Part shown: positions 23,506 to 32,263 of the stretch, one piece after another
Layout of the letters: each line of letters begins with the position of its first letter
Position numbering within the stretch: position 1 is the first letter of the stretch
Assembly (NCBI RefSeq): GCF_001746365.1
Contig: NZ_MJAJ01000002.1
Coordinates: 1-32,310 of the forward strand
DNA from: Streptomyces sp. LUP30
Lineage (GTDB): Bacteria > Actinomycetota > Actinomycetes > Streptomycetales > Streptomycetaceae
DNA: 32,310 bases
Direction of reading: 5' to 3'
Notes under the pieces: generated by a model
Seen by the model: the letters and a program-made list of their open reading frames with translations, nothing else
The model's database searches: none
What the model was told of the DNA's origin: nothing
Made by a program: the position numbers and the translations under genes

Positions 23506-23799
23506 GGAGCGCAGCTGACTGCTAGGGGCCGGTCCTGGGCCGCCCGCGCCGCGAGTCCGCGGCCCTGCCCACCCCGTGCGCCTCGTGGCCGACAGGAACG
23601 CGGACTTCTGTAATCCTCGGGCCTTCTCGGCGCGGCCGGATCTCAAGTCCGGCCTGATCGAAGGAACTTACACCTTGGAGTCGAGCGGACCGCACGGCCG
23701 CCCCATCGCCGAGATGCGCCTGCGGGTTTGTGCGTCCCGGCCCGGCCACCGCGTCTACAGGTGGGCGCTACCGGGCATGGCGTGGTGGACGCCATCGCC

Positions 23800-24030
23800 C
23801 TTGAGACGGCAGTCGCGAGGCCGGTGCCGCAGTAACCGCCGTCCGCGATGACCATGGTCTTGCCGACGGGTCCTTGACCCCGGACAGCTCCCACGCCTTG
23901 CAGTCGTTGCGGTTGCCGGGCAGCGGCCGGCCAACGGCGACGACGAGCCGGGTGCCGGCGTCGATGACGACCTGGTGGTTGGTCGAGTACCGATAGTTCA
24001 TCGACTGCTCGGCCACTGTGTGATCCCGGG
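23800..24030 (-). pseudogene. IS5-type transposase fragment
   Basis: The minus strand reads VAEQSMNYRYSTNHQVVIDA and then RLVVAVGRPLPGNRNDCKAW, followed after a frame change near 23873 by GKTMVIADGGYCGTGL. These are the core strands of IS5-family DDE transposases, with one catalytic Asp in each part. About 75 residues remain out of about 260. Both ends are missing. Confidence 0.75.
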
Positions 24031-24425
24031 CCGGGACCGGTCGACAGCGATGGCGCACGTGGTCACGGTCGTCATCAGGTGCAGCTCACCGTACGAGGAC
24101 TGCAGGCGGAGCGGAACTGCGAAACCGAGCGGCCCGGCGGACGGATCCAGTTGGGGAACGTACCCGGTGAGCTCGGCCGCGCAACTCTTCCAGGTGGCCG
24201 AGGCGGGCCAGGATGTGGCGCGCCCGTTCAGCGAGGTTGCGGACGCGGGGAGCCAGGCCGTCGGGATGTGGCGCGAGGCGGTAAACGTTCATGCCCGGGC
24301 CCACCAGCTCGGGGGCAGTCCCTTCGGTGATCAGGTCGAATGCGGTGTTCGCGGCGACCGGGCCGTGGGGCTGAGGCCGCTTGTCCGTCGTACGGCTGAT
24401 CCCGCCGTCGGCAGCACTGGAGGTT
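23998..24425 (-). pseudogene. C-terminal remnant of an XRE-family regulator (MmyB-like domain)
   Basis: The minus strand reads FDLITEGTAPELVGPGMNVY, RLAPHPDGLAPRVRNLAERA and RHILARLGHLEEL, then after a frame change near 24195 ELTGYVPQLDPSAGPLGFAV, PLRLQSSYGELHLMTTVTTC and AIAVD. This is the usual C-terminal half of Streptomyces XRE regulators with the MmyB-like ligand-binding domain. The helix-turn-helix half is missing, and the end runs straight into the IS5-type scrap. It is non-functional. Confidence 0.7.
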
Positions 24426-24471
24426 GAGCGGGAACGCGCCTCTGCCGGGAGGACGACAGCCGGTGATACAA

Positions 24472-24483
24472 CTACGGTCGTAG
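24472..24483. promoter_or_regulatory. Candidate response-regulator site upstream of the sensor kinase
   Basis: CTACG-GT-CGTAG is a perfect 12-bp inverted repeat 51-62 bp before the kinase start codon. NarL-type regulators of this actinomycete class often bind short palindromes before their own operons. Autoregulation is inferred. Confidence 0.4.
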
Positions 24484-24533
24484 GTGCACTCGTTCGCCGG
24501 GCAGCGCGATCACCTCTGGCCTAGGCTCTGAGC

Positions 24534-25751
24534 ATGGTCGCGCAGCACACCTGGACCACGACGGTTCGCAGGGCCCTTCCGCAGGCGGCGGACATCGTCT
24601 ATGCCATCGGGTCTCTCGCGGTCTCAGCGACCATGCTGCACAACTGGCTCGACCCGCACGGCTACTGGCGGGCTCCCGATGCCTTCGCCTACGCCCTCCT
24701 CGCTCTGGTCTACCTGCCTCTGGCCCTGCGCCGCCGGGCCCCGGTGACCGTACTGATCAGCACAGCGGTCTGCGTTCTGTGCTACTTCACCTTCGGCTAC
24801 TACCACGTCGTCGTTGTCTGCGGACTCGGCCTCGCGTTCTACACTGTCGCGGCTCGGCGTCCACGTGCCGTCGCGGCGAAGTGCGCGATCGCGTCACTGC
24901 TCGTCCTGTTGTGGGGCACCCGGCTCGCTGAGCCCGGAATCGGGCCACTGAGTGTGGCCTTCGTGACCATGATGGTCGCCGTCACGTGGGTGACGGGCGA
25001 CCGGTCCCGACGGCTGGCGGAGCGCGGCGAGCGGCTGGCTGCGCTCACCGAGCAGTTGCGGCTGGAGCAGGAGGAGACCGCGCGGCTGGCCGTCACCGCC
25101 GAGCGCATGAAGATCGCACGTGAGCTGCACGACGTGGTGGCCCATCACGTGTCCGTCATCTCCGTCCAGGCGGGTCTGGCCGGATATGTCTTCACCTCCG
25201 ATCCGGCAACTGCCCGAAAGGCGCTGAACACCATTGCCGGCAGCACCCATGAGGCGATGGCGGAAATGCGCCGCCTGCTGGTCGTGCTGCGGGAAGGCGC
25301 CGGGCGAATCGGCTCCGGGCACCGCGCGGAGGCCGGCGAGCTCAACGCCCCCCTCGGACTCGGCCAGCTCGAGCAGCTCGTCCAACGAGTACGGGATGCG
25401 GCCGTTCCGGTCGATGTCCGCATCACGGGCACGGCGTACATGTTGTCGCCCGGGCTCGATCTGTGCGTCTACCGGGTCATTCAAGAGGCGCTCACGAATG
25501 TCATGAAGCACGCGCCGTCGGCGAAAGCAACCGTGATGGTGCACTACGACGACTGTGCGATCCGCGTCCGCGTGGCCGATGACGGACAGGGACGACGAAC
25601 TTCTGCCACTGCCCCTGCCAACGCGGCGGCTCATGGTTTGATCGGAATGCATGAGCGCGTCAGCGCCTATGGAGGAACAGTGACTGCGGGACGGCGACCA
25701 GAGGGCGGTTTCGAAGTCAGTTTGACCGTCCCCATGCCCGTCAACGGGTAA
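24534..25751 (+). CDS. NarL-type two-component sensor histidine kinase
   Basis: A 405-residue membrane kinase. Several hydrophobic segments lie between residues 20 and 155 (for example 52-66, 70-90, 92-106, 113-127, 138-154), followed by a coiled stretch about 157-190. The HisKA_3 dimerisation domain has ERMKIARELHDVVAHHVSVI with His199 as the phosphoacceptor and QAG after it. The HATPase_c domain includes VYRVIQEALTNVMKHAP (N-box), VADDGQG (G1 box) and GLIGMHERVSAYGG (G2 region). It is followed 52 bp later by its response regulator. In Streptomyces such pairs often control an adjacent ABC exporter, but none is present here, so the target is unknown. Confidence 0.95.
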   Translation: MVAQHTWTTTVRRALPQAADIVYAIGSLAVSATMLHNWLDPHGYWRAPDAFAYALLALVYLPLALRRRAPVTVLISTAVCVLCYFTFGYYHVVVVCGLGLAFYTVAARRPRAVAAKCAIASLLVLLWGTRLAEPGIGPLSVAFVTMMVAVTWVTGDRSRRLAERGERLAALTEQLRLEQEETARLAVTAERMKIARELHDVVAHHVSVISVQAGLAGYVFTSDPATARKALNTIAGSTHEAMAEMRRLLVVLREGAGRIGSGHRAEAGELNAPLGLGQLEQLVQRVRDAAVPVDVRITGTAYMLSPGLDLCVYRVIQEALTNVMKHAPSAKATVMVHYDDCAIRVRVADDGQGRRTSATAPANAAAHGLIGMHERVSAYGGTVTAGRRPEGGFEVSLTVPMPVNG

Positions 25752-25803
25752 GGGGTGGTATCTCGGCTCCTGTGCGGGGCCGCGGGGAAGGCTGAAGTCA
25801 CCT

Positions 25804-26475
25804 ATGCCCACAGTGCTCGTCGTAGACGACCAGTACCTCATTCGCTCGGGCATCGTCGCGCTCCTGCAGGCGGCGCCGGGATGTCAAGTCGTCGGAGCGG
25901 CGGAGAGCGGGGAGGAAGCGATTCGGCTCGCCGCGGAGACCCGGCCCGACGTGATCCTCATGGACATACAGATGCCGGGCATGAGCGGAATCACCGCCAC
26001 CGAACGGCTACTGGCCCAGGCGCCGGACCACGCCCCCAAGGTGCTCGTGCTCACCACGTTCGACCTCGACGAGTACGTCTACGGCGCCCTTCGCGTCGGC
26101 GCCAGCGGTTTCCTGCTCAAAGACACCCCGCCCGAGCGGTTGCTCGCCGCCATCGACACTGTGCACGCCGGAGACATGCTGTTCAGTCCCCCCGTGGTCA
26201 AGGGGCTTGTCGAGGCCTGTACGCCCCGCGGCGCCGCACCGGAGCCACACCCAGGGCTGGACGCTCTGACGCCCAGAGAGCTGGAGGTACTCGGCCTGGT
26301 CGGGACGGGCATGTCCAACTCCGATATCGCCCAACGGCTCGTGCTGAGCTCTGCGACGATAAAGACTCACGTCCATCGCTGCATGAGCAAGCTCGCCTTG
26401 AACAGCCGGGCCCAGGCGGTCGTCTTCGTCTACGAGACCGGACTGGTCGAGCGGAACCCCGTTACTGGTCCCTGA
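25804..26475 (+). CDS. NarL/LuxR-family response regulator
   Basis: A 223-residue protein. The receiver domain (about 3-120) has acidic pocket VVDDQ, phosphoacceptor Asp54 in ILMDIQMPGM, LTTF at the conserved Thr position and LLKDTPPERL with the conserved Lys. The C-terminal LuxR-type helix-turn-helix (about 156-215) reads LTPRELEVLGLVGTGMSNSD then IAQRLVLSSATIKTHVHR. It is the cognate partner of the kinase immediately upstream. It may bind the CTACG-GT-CGTAG palindrome at 24472-24483. Confidence 0.95.
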   Translation: MPTVLVVDDQYLIRSGIVALLQAAPGCQVVGAAESGEEAIRLAAETRPDVILMDIQMPGMSGITATERLLAQAPDHAPKVLVLTTFDLDEYVYGALRVGASGFLLKDTPPERLLAAIDTVHAGDMLFSPPVVKGLVEACTPRGAAPEPHPGLDALTPRELEVLGLVGTGMSNSDIAQRLVLSSATIKTHVHRCMSKLALNSRAQAVVFVYETGLVERNPVTGP

Positions 26476-26773
26476 AGGATCCCGGAAACCTCGTAGGAGA
26501 GGTCGGAGCCGATCGGCGTGATGCAAGCGGTGACGCCGTGCACGCCGGCCGCGAAGTACGCCTCGCCGTAGTCCCTTGGGGCGACTCGGCGGGCCGCTGG
26601 GCGTGCCGCCCCGGCGGGACGAACTGGGTGCGCCAGCATTACCGGACAGGCCCGGCGGTGTGCCCGACACCGCCCGTTCCGCTGTCGTCCGCTGTCGTCC
26701 GCTCGCGGACCGGAGCGCCCGCGGGTCACGTCCCGTGGAGCGGCCGATCCCTGAAGATCCGGAGTTCCCACTG
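26476..26773. other. Intergenic stretch after the two-component operon
   Basis: No intact gene is supported. On the minus strand at about 26480-26575 the sequence reads GEAYFAAGVHGVTACITPIG and SDLSYEVSG, with protein-like composition but no start or end. It may be a small gene remnant, and I do not recognise it. Confidence 0.35.
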
Positions 26774-27139
26774 ATGGTGACCGTGTTTCGCATCGTCGCG
26801 CCCCCCACCGGTATCGAGGTCACGGGCGACGGAAGCAGTCCTACCGACGAGGAGATGGCGCAGGAAAAGGAAGCCCGGCAGTCCTTCCTGGACGCCGTTT
26901 CACCCCATCTCGCTGCTCTGCCGGCGCAGCCGCCCCATCGTTCGGGCAACGTCTCGAACGTGGAACTGCTCGGCGGGGACGTGTGGTCGCAGCTGAACCA
27001 GTACCTGCTGCTGGTCACCGTCGACATCGGAGACCCGCGGATCGACTTCGACTCCTTCATGCCGCCCGGCACCACCGTCACCCGCGTGGCCGGCGACCTC
27101 GTCCCGCTGTCCCAGTGGCCGGACGGCGACCTGGCCTGA
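26774..27139 (+). CDS. Hypothetical protein
   Basis: A 121-residue protein with good codon periodicity and no family I recognise. It begins MVTVFRIVAPPTGIEVTGDG, has an acidic helix (TDEEMAQEKEARQSFLDAV), and ends with strands (QLNQYLLLVTVDIGDPRIDF; GTTVTRVAGDLVPLSQW). No signal peptide or membrane segment is seen. ATG 26774 is chosen over an open extension to 26576 because GGAG lies 9 nt upstream and the extension looks non-coding. Confidence 0.6.
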   Translation: MVTVFRIVAPPTGIEVTGDGSSPTDEEMAQEKEARQSFLDAVSPHLAALPAQPPHRSGNVSNVELLGGDVWSQLNQYLLLVTVDIGDPRIDFDSFMPPGTTVTRVAGDLVPLSQWPDGDLA

Positions 27140-27855
27140 CCGGCACGCCGGCCCGCCCGCCCCGCTGTTCCCGGTCGAGGCTCGGGGCCGGGCAGGCCCA
27201 CAAACGCGGCGGGGTGACCAGTCGGTTCGCTGTGTTCCTGGCCGCCCCTTACCCGCGTCGAGGTCCGGGCTCTCGCGGCGGCTCACGTGGCTGCGGGAGC
27301 AGCGGTGCCGTCGACGGACTGGGCCGCTGAGACCACGGCGGGGCTTGTGCGAAATCCCTTGCGCGGAACTCGGTGCACGAGCCGGGGCCAGGTCCCTCCG
27401 TCAAACCCTGCGATCTGAGGCAGCAAGTACGGCGAGGAGGCGCGCGGAGCCCGCGTGACAGCCGCAGTGCCCGCCGGAGCGAACAAAGCCGAGTGTCAGG
27501 AGTTGCTGGGCTTCCACTCCGTAGGAGATGAGACGTCCGTTCCCCAGGAGACGACCAGCGCCGAGATCGCCGCGCACGACGCCCGGCCCCGTCCGGCCCT
27601 GACCCCTTGTACGGTTCCAGAGATCCCTACGGCTCGCCCGGGGCATCCTCGTCGCCAGCGCCACCACCGGCCGCCTGTCCTTCGGCACAGGGAGCCGCCG
27701 CGCTCGCGTACCGCATGTCTGCCGATCCACCTCAAGCCTGGTCCATGCACACCTCTTGAGGATGCGTCGGCGTATGTGGCAGGCTCATGACGACCGGACG
27801 CTCGGCCAATGTGTCGACCTCATGTCATGCACTCTCACTACCCCCCACCATGGAT

Positions 27856-27867
27856 GTGAGCGCTTAC
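27856..27867. promoter_or_regulatory. LacI-type operator
   Basis: GTGAGC-GCTTAC is a near-perfect palindrome (one mismatched pair) with the central CG typical of LacI-family sites such as those before actinomycete glycosidase and sugar-uptake genes. It is followed by AGGAG and GTG (27911), opening only a 24-residue frame, so it may be a relic of a lost sugar gene; the GH3 gene starts about 745 bp further on. Confidence 0.4.
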
Positions 27868-28052
27868 TCGAAACGGTCGGCGATCGCGTCCCCCTTTCAG
27901 GAGTGCCTCCGTGCAGCCAGGAATGGCCCGCGCCGACCCCCCAGAGCGACATAGAAGCCAGTGGCATCTGACCGCCAGTAGCTGATTGACAGGCGTCGGC
28001 GCTAGGGACGGCGAGCCCGGAAGTCCACCCGTCACAGGTGCCGAGCGTCTTG

Positions 28053-28069
28053 GATGAGTACTACTCATC
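28053..28069. promoter_or_regulatory. 17-bp palindrome of unknown role
   Basis: GATGAGTA-C-TACTCATC has perfect 8-bp arms around a single base. It is AT-rich for its surroundings. It may be a regulator-binding site for a lost gene or for the GH3 gene 540 bp downstream. Confidence 0.3.
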
Positions 28070-28612
28070 AAGCCCGGGTGGCGTCCGCTCGCGTCCGGGT
28101 GAGTCGACCATGATGGCTTTGCCAAGGAGCGAGATATGCCCGTCTCCTTCTCCGAAGAGGGTTGCGACAAGGTCGACGGCAGAGCCGACGCTCGCACCGG
28201 TGCCGGGTGATGGCCGTGTTCGGAGACGTCGCAGCGCTCGGCGGTTCGGCGGTGGCCCCGCCCCACCGTCCACCGGGCCGGTACGGACACACCCGCCGCC
28301 ACCGCGTCGCTGCCCTACGCCGTCCACGCCTGAGGCCGGCCGTGCCTCGCGGCCCACTCGACCACGAGGGAGCCTTTCGCGTCGTACAGCGAGCCGCTGC
28401 GCCGGATCCGGCGCGCATCCCGCCACGCCGTTGTCGCCCGGCTACGCGTTTGCTGTCACCGGCAACCCGGTACAGGCCGACATCACCGCGGCCGGTTATG
28501 GCAGGGCCGGGCGGGGAACCGGGCCATGCCGCTCGCAGCCGCGCGGCGTGGGCCCCTGGACACACCGTGCGGCTGTTCCCCCTTCCCCCAACGATGCGCA
28601 AGGAGGCACGCG

Positions 28613-31600
28613 ATGCCCAGACCCACCACACCCTTATTACGCACGGCCGTGGCAGCCGTCTGTTCTTTCGGCCTGCTCGCTACGGTCAGCGCCACGGCTC
28701 ATGCCGGTCCGCAGTCCGCGGTCCGGGCGTCCCCGCCCATCTACCTCGACACCTCCTACTCCTTCCCGGAGCGGGCCGCGGACCTCGTCTCACGGATGTC
28801 CCTGGACGAGAAGGTCCTGCAGCTGCGCACCAACAGCGCGCCGGCCATTCCGCGGCTGGGCGTACAGCAGTACACGTACTGGAGCGAGGGGCAGCACGGC
28901 ATCAACACGCTCTTCGCCAACACCAACCCGGGCTCCGTGACCGGAGGTGTGCACGCCACCAGCTTCCCCACCAACCTCGCCGCGTCCATGTCCTGGGACA
29001 AGGACCTGATGTACAAGGAGACGACGGCGGTCTCCGACGAGGCCCGAGGCCTGCTGGACAAGTCGCTGTGGGGAACCGGGCAGAACAACCTCGGGTCCTC
29101 GCGGGACAACTACGGGATGCTCACCTACTGGGCGCCGACGGTCAATCTCGACCGTGACCCGCGGTGGGGCCGCACCGATGAAGCGTTCGGCGAGGACCCG
29201 TACTTCACCGGGCAGATGGCGGGCGCGTTCGTCAACGGCTACCAGGGCCAGCATCCCGACGGCACCCCGCGGAGCAAGTACCTGAAGGTGGCCGCGACGG
29301 CGAAGCACTACGCGCTCAACAACGTCGAGCAGGACCGCACCGGCATCAGTTCGAACGTCTCGGACGACGACCTGTTCGACTACTACACGGCCCAGTTCAA
29401 GAGCCTCATCGAGAAGTCGCATGTCGCGGGCCTGATGACGTCGTACAACGCGATCAACGGCACGCCCTCGGCGGCCAACACGTACACCACCGACCAGATC
29501 GCGCAACGCACGTACGGCTTCGGCGGGTACATCACCTCCGACTGCGGCGCGGTCGGCACCACGTACCAGTCCTTCCCCTCCGGCCACGACTGGGCGCCGC
29601 CCGGCTGGACCACCGACCACAAGGGCGCGAACGCGACGTGGACCAGCACCGCCACGGGCCAGAAGGTGTCCGGAGCAGCAGGCGGCCAGGCGTACGCACT
29701 GCGCGCGGGCACCCACGTCAACTGCACGGGTGCGGAGGCCACCTCACCCAATGTGGAGCAGGCGATCAAGGCCGGCGTCCTCAGCGAAGGCGTCGTCGAC
29801 AACGCGCTGGTGCACCTGTTCACCGTCCGGATGCGGACCGGTGAGTTCGACCCTGTGGACCAGCAGGAATACACGAAGATCACCAAGGACGTCATCGAGT
29901 CCCCGGCCCACCAGGCCCTGGCGCGAACCGTCGCCGACAACGCGCTCGTCCTCCTGCAGAACGACAAGGTCGCCGGTACCGGCAGACCGCTGCTGCCGGC
30001 CGACCCGGCCAGGCTGGACAAGGTCGTCATCGTCGGCGACCAGGCCGGGAAGGTCACTCTGGGCGGCTACTCTGGCGATCCCACCAAGAAGGTGGACGCC
30101 GTTCAGGGCATCACGGCCCAGGTCAAGGCGGCCGATCCCGACGCGCAGGTCGTCCACGACGCGGCCGGCACCTCCAGCACCGCGACCGGCGCGGTGACGC
30201 TGAGTGCCGAGACCCGGGCCGCCGTCAAGAGCGCCGACCTGGTGATCGTCGCGGTCGGCACCGACGATGCCACCGCGGGCGAGGGCAAGGACCGCGCCGG
30301 GCTGGCCCTGCCCGGCAACTACGGCAGCCTCATCGACCAGGTCACCGCCCTGGGCAACCCGAGGACGGTGCTGGACATCCAGTCCGACGGGCCCGTCGCC
30401 ATCGAGCCCTACCGCGCCAAGGTGGCCTCGATCGTCTTCGCCGGCTACAACGGCGAAAGCCAGGGTGACGCCCTCGCCGACGTCCTGTTCGGCAGGCAGA
30501 ACCCCGGCGGGCACCTCAACTTCACCTGGTACAAGGACGACTCGCAGCTGCCCGCCCTCTCCGACTACGACCTCACCCCCGGCGCCACCGGCGGTCTGGG
30601 CCGCACCTACCAGTACTTCACGGGCGCGCCGACCTACCCCTTCGGCTACGGCCTGAGCTACACCACCTTCGCGTACTCCCACGTCCGCGCCGACCGCTCC
30701 GCCGTGAACGCCGACGGGACGGTGACCGTCCGCTTCGACGTCACCAACACCGGCACCGTGCCCGGAACCACCGTCGCCCAGCTCTACGCGGGCACCGGCT
30801 TCACGGTCAGGGACCGCGAACTGCCGAAGAAGCGGCTCGTCGGCTTCCAGAAGACCCGGGTTCTCCAGCCCGGCGCCACCCAGCACATCACCCTGCGCGT
30901 CCGGGTGCCCGACCTCGCCTTCCACGACGGCCGGAAGGCCAGGCAGATCGTCCACGCCGGCACGTACCGGTTCGAGGTGGGGCCGGACGCCGCCACCACC
31001 GCCGGGGCCGCCAGAGTCGCCGTGCACGGCAGCCTCACCCCGCACGTGAAGTACGTGACCGTACAGCCGGAGGCCGTCGTCCACAGGGCGGGCGACACCA
31101 TCGACCTCACCGCCCGCAACCGGTGGATCAAGGACGACACCGACCCCACGGCCCAGCCCGGCCGCAACCTCGACGTCACCGCCGACCACGTCGTGGAGGC
31201 GGTCAACGACGACGGCTCCTTCCTGGACCTGTCCAAGGCCAAAGTCCGCTACACCAGCAGCGATCCCTCCGTCGCCACCGTCAGCCGTAGGGGGCTGGTC
31301 ACCGCGGTCGGCAACGGCGTGGCCACCATCCGCGCGACCGTGCACGGCGTCACCGGCTCCGCGGTGATCCGCGTCCACCACACACTGACCCTCGCCGCCG
31401 ACCCGATCGTCAAGCCCGGTGCCCTCGCCACGGCGACCACCACCTACACCAACACCGGCCCGACCGCCCTGCCGAACGCCTCGGTCACCCTGGAGGTGCC
31501 CGACGACTGGCGGGCCACCCCGACCTCACCGGCCACCTTCCGCAGTATCCCGGCCGGCGCCTCGGTCAGGACCACCTGGACGGTCACGCCGCCCGCGGAT

Positions 31601-32263
31601 GTCAGGCCCGGCCCCTACGCCCTCGCCGCCTCGGCCCGCTACCAGGGCGCCCGAGCCAGCGACGACGCGGCCGGCCAGCTGGCCGTCCCCTACGCGTCCC
31701 TCAGCGACATCACCAAGAACACCGGTATCAGCGACGACGCCACTCCCGGCGCCGCCAATCTCGACGGCGGCGGTCAAAGCCTGTCCCAGCAGGCCCTCGC
31801 CACCCGGGGGATCACCTCCGGCGGCACGGTCACCCACGGCGGACTGACCTACACCTGGCCCGTCACCGGCACCGGCAAGCCCGACAACATCGTGGCCGGT
31901 GGCCAGACCGTGCCGTTCGCCGGAAGCGGCACCAAGCTCGGCTTCCTCGGCACCGCCGACTACGGCAACGCCTCTGGCACCGGCCTGATCACCTACACCG
32001 ACGGCACCAGCCAGCGCTACACCCTGTCCTTCGCCGACTGGTGGAGCACCGGCCCCGCCGACGGCACCGACATCGTCGCCACGACCGACTACATCAACAT
32101 CAACAGCGGCAGCGGAAGGGTCCAGCAGAAGGTCAACGTGTACGGCGCCACCGTGCCGCTCCAGGCAGGCAAGACCGTGGCCTACCTGACCCTGCCGAAC
32201 GTCGGCTCCGACGCGGTGTCAGGCCAGGTGGCCATGCACATCTTCGCCACAGCCATCGGCTGA
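28613..32263 (+). CDS. Secreted multidomain glycoside hydrolase family 3 protein
   Basis: A 1216-residue protein. Residues 1-31 are a Sec signal peptide (LLRTAVAAVCSFGLLATVSA...AHA). The GH3 N-terminal barrel spans about 45-440, with DPRWGRTDEAFGEDP, KHYALNN (about 233) and the nucleophile Asp310 in ITSDCGAV. The GH3 C-terminal domain (about 444-680) has NALVLLQND, ADLVIVAVGTDD and Glu615 in GYNGESQGD at the expected acid/base position. Then come an FnIII-like domain (683-809), a Big2-type Ig-like domain (859-922), a NEW3-type Ig-like domain (924-1029), and a C-terminal beta-rich module (1026-1216) probably for carbohydrate binding. GH3 enzymes release terminal beta-glucose, xylose or similar from polysaccharides; the exact sugar is not predictable. 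AGGAGG 6 nt upstream sets ATG 28613. Confidence 0.93.
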   Translation: MPRPTTPLLRTAVAAVCSFGLLATVSATAHAGPQSAVRASPPIYLDTSYSFPERAADLVSRMSLDEKVLQLRTNSAPAIPRLGVQQYTYWSEGQHGINTLFANTNPGSVTGGVHATSFPTNLAASMSWDKDLMYKETTAVSDEARGLLDKSLWGTGQNNLGSSRDNYGMLTYWAPTVNLDRDPRWGRTDEAFGEDPYFTGQMAGAFVNGYQGQHPDGTPRSKYLKVAATAKHYALNNVEQDRTGISSNVSDDDLFDYYTAQFKSLIEKSHVAGLMTSYNAINGTPSAANTYTTDQIAQRTYGFGGYITSDCGAVGTTYQSFPSGHDWAPPGWTTDHKGANATWTSTATGQKVSGAAGGQAYALRAGTHVNCTGAEATSPNVEQAIKAGVLSEGVVDNALVHLFTVRMRTGEFDPVDQQEYTKITKDVIESPAHQALARTVADNALVLLQNDKVAGTGRPLLPADPARLDKVVIVGDQAGKVTLGGYSGDPTKKVDAVQGITAQVKAADPDAQVVHDAAGTSSTATGAVTLSAETRAAVKSADLVIVAVGTDDATAGEGKDRAGLALPGNYGSLIDQVTALGNPRTVLDIQSDGPVAIEPYRAKVASIVFAGYNGESQGDALADVLFGRQNPGGHLNFTWYKDDSQLPALSDYDLTPGATGGLGRTYQYFTGAPTYPFGYGLSYTTFAYSHVRADRSAVNADGTVTVRFDVTNTGTVPGTTVAQLYAGTGFTVRDRELPKKRLVGFQKTRVLQPGATQHITLRVRVPDLAFHDGRKARQIVHAGTYRFEVGPDAATTAGAARVAVHGSLTPHVKYVTVQPEAVVHRAGDTIDLTARNRWIKDDTDPTAQPGRNLDVTADHVVEAVNDDGSFLDLSKAKVRYTSSDPSVATVSRRGLVTAVGNGVATIRATVHGVTGSAVIRVHHTLTLAADPIVKPGALATATTTYTNTGPTALPNASVTLEVPDDWRATPTSPATFRSIPAGASVRTTWTVTPPADVRPGPYALAASARYQGARASDDAAGQLAVPYASLSDITKNTGISDDATPGAANLDGGGQSLSQQALATRGITSGGTVTHGGLTYTWPVTGTGKPDNIVAGGQTVPFAGSGTKLGFLGTADYGNASGTGLITYTDGTSQRYTLSFADWWSTGPADGTDIVATTDYININSGSGRVQQKVNVYGATVPLQAGKTVAYLTLPNVGSDAVSGQVAMHIFATAIG

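Larger units (their letters stand above)
27140..28612. other. Long gene-poor stretch before the GH3 gene
   Basis: Nearly 1.5 kb with no intact gene that I can support. Open frames in both strands lack motifs. It contains a LacI-type palindrome followed by a truncated reading frame (27856-27980) and a palindrome at 28053-28069, both listed. A minus-strand stretch at about 28065-28200 (VDLVATLFGEGDGHISLLGK, then AIMVDSPGRERTPPGLDE and a stop) has protein-like composition but no family I recognise. The GH3 gene promoter may lie anywhere in the last few hundred bases. Confidence 0.4.

Noticed and set aside
28065..28200. Protein-like minus-strand segment ending TPPGLDE and a stop codon
   Set aside because: No start, no family recognised and no other support; left as a note in the gene-poor stretch.
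29744..31381. Minus-strand open frame of about 545 codons opposite the GH3 gene
   Set aside because: It is rich in Gly, Val, Asp and Ala with no domain, and lies fully antisense to GH3 and Ig-like domains.
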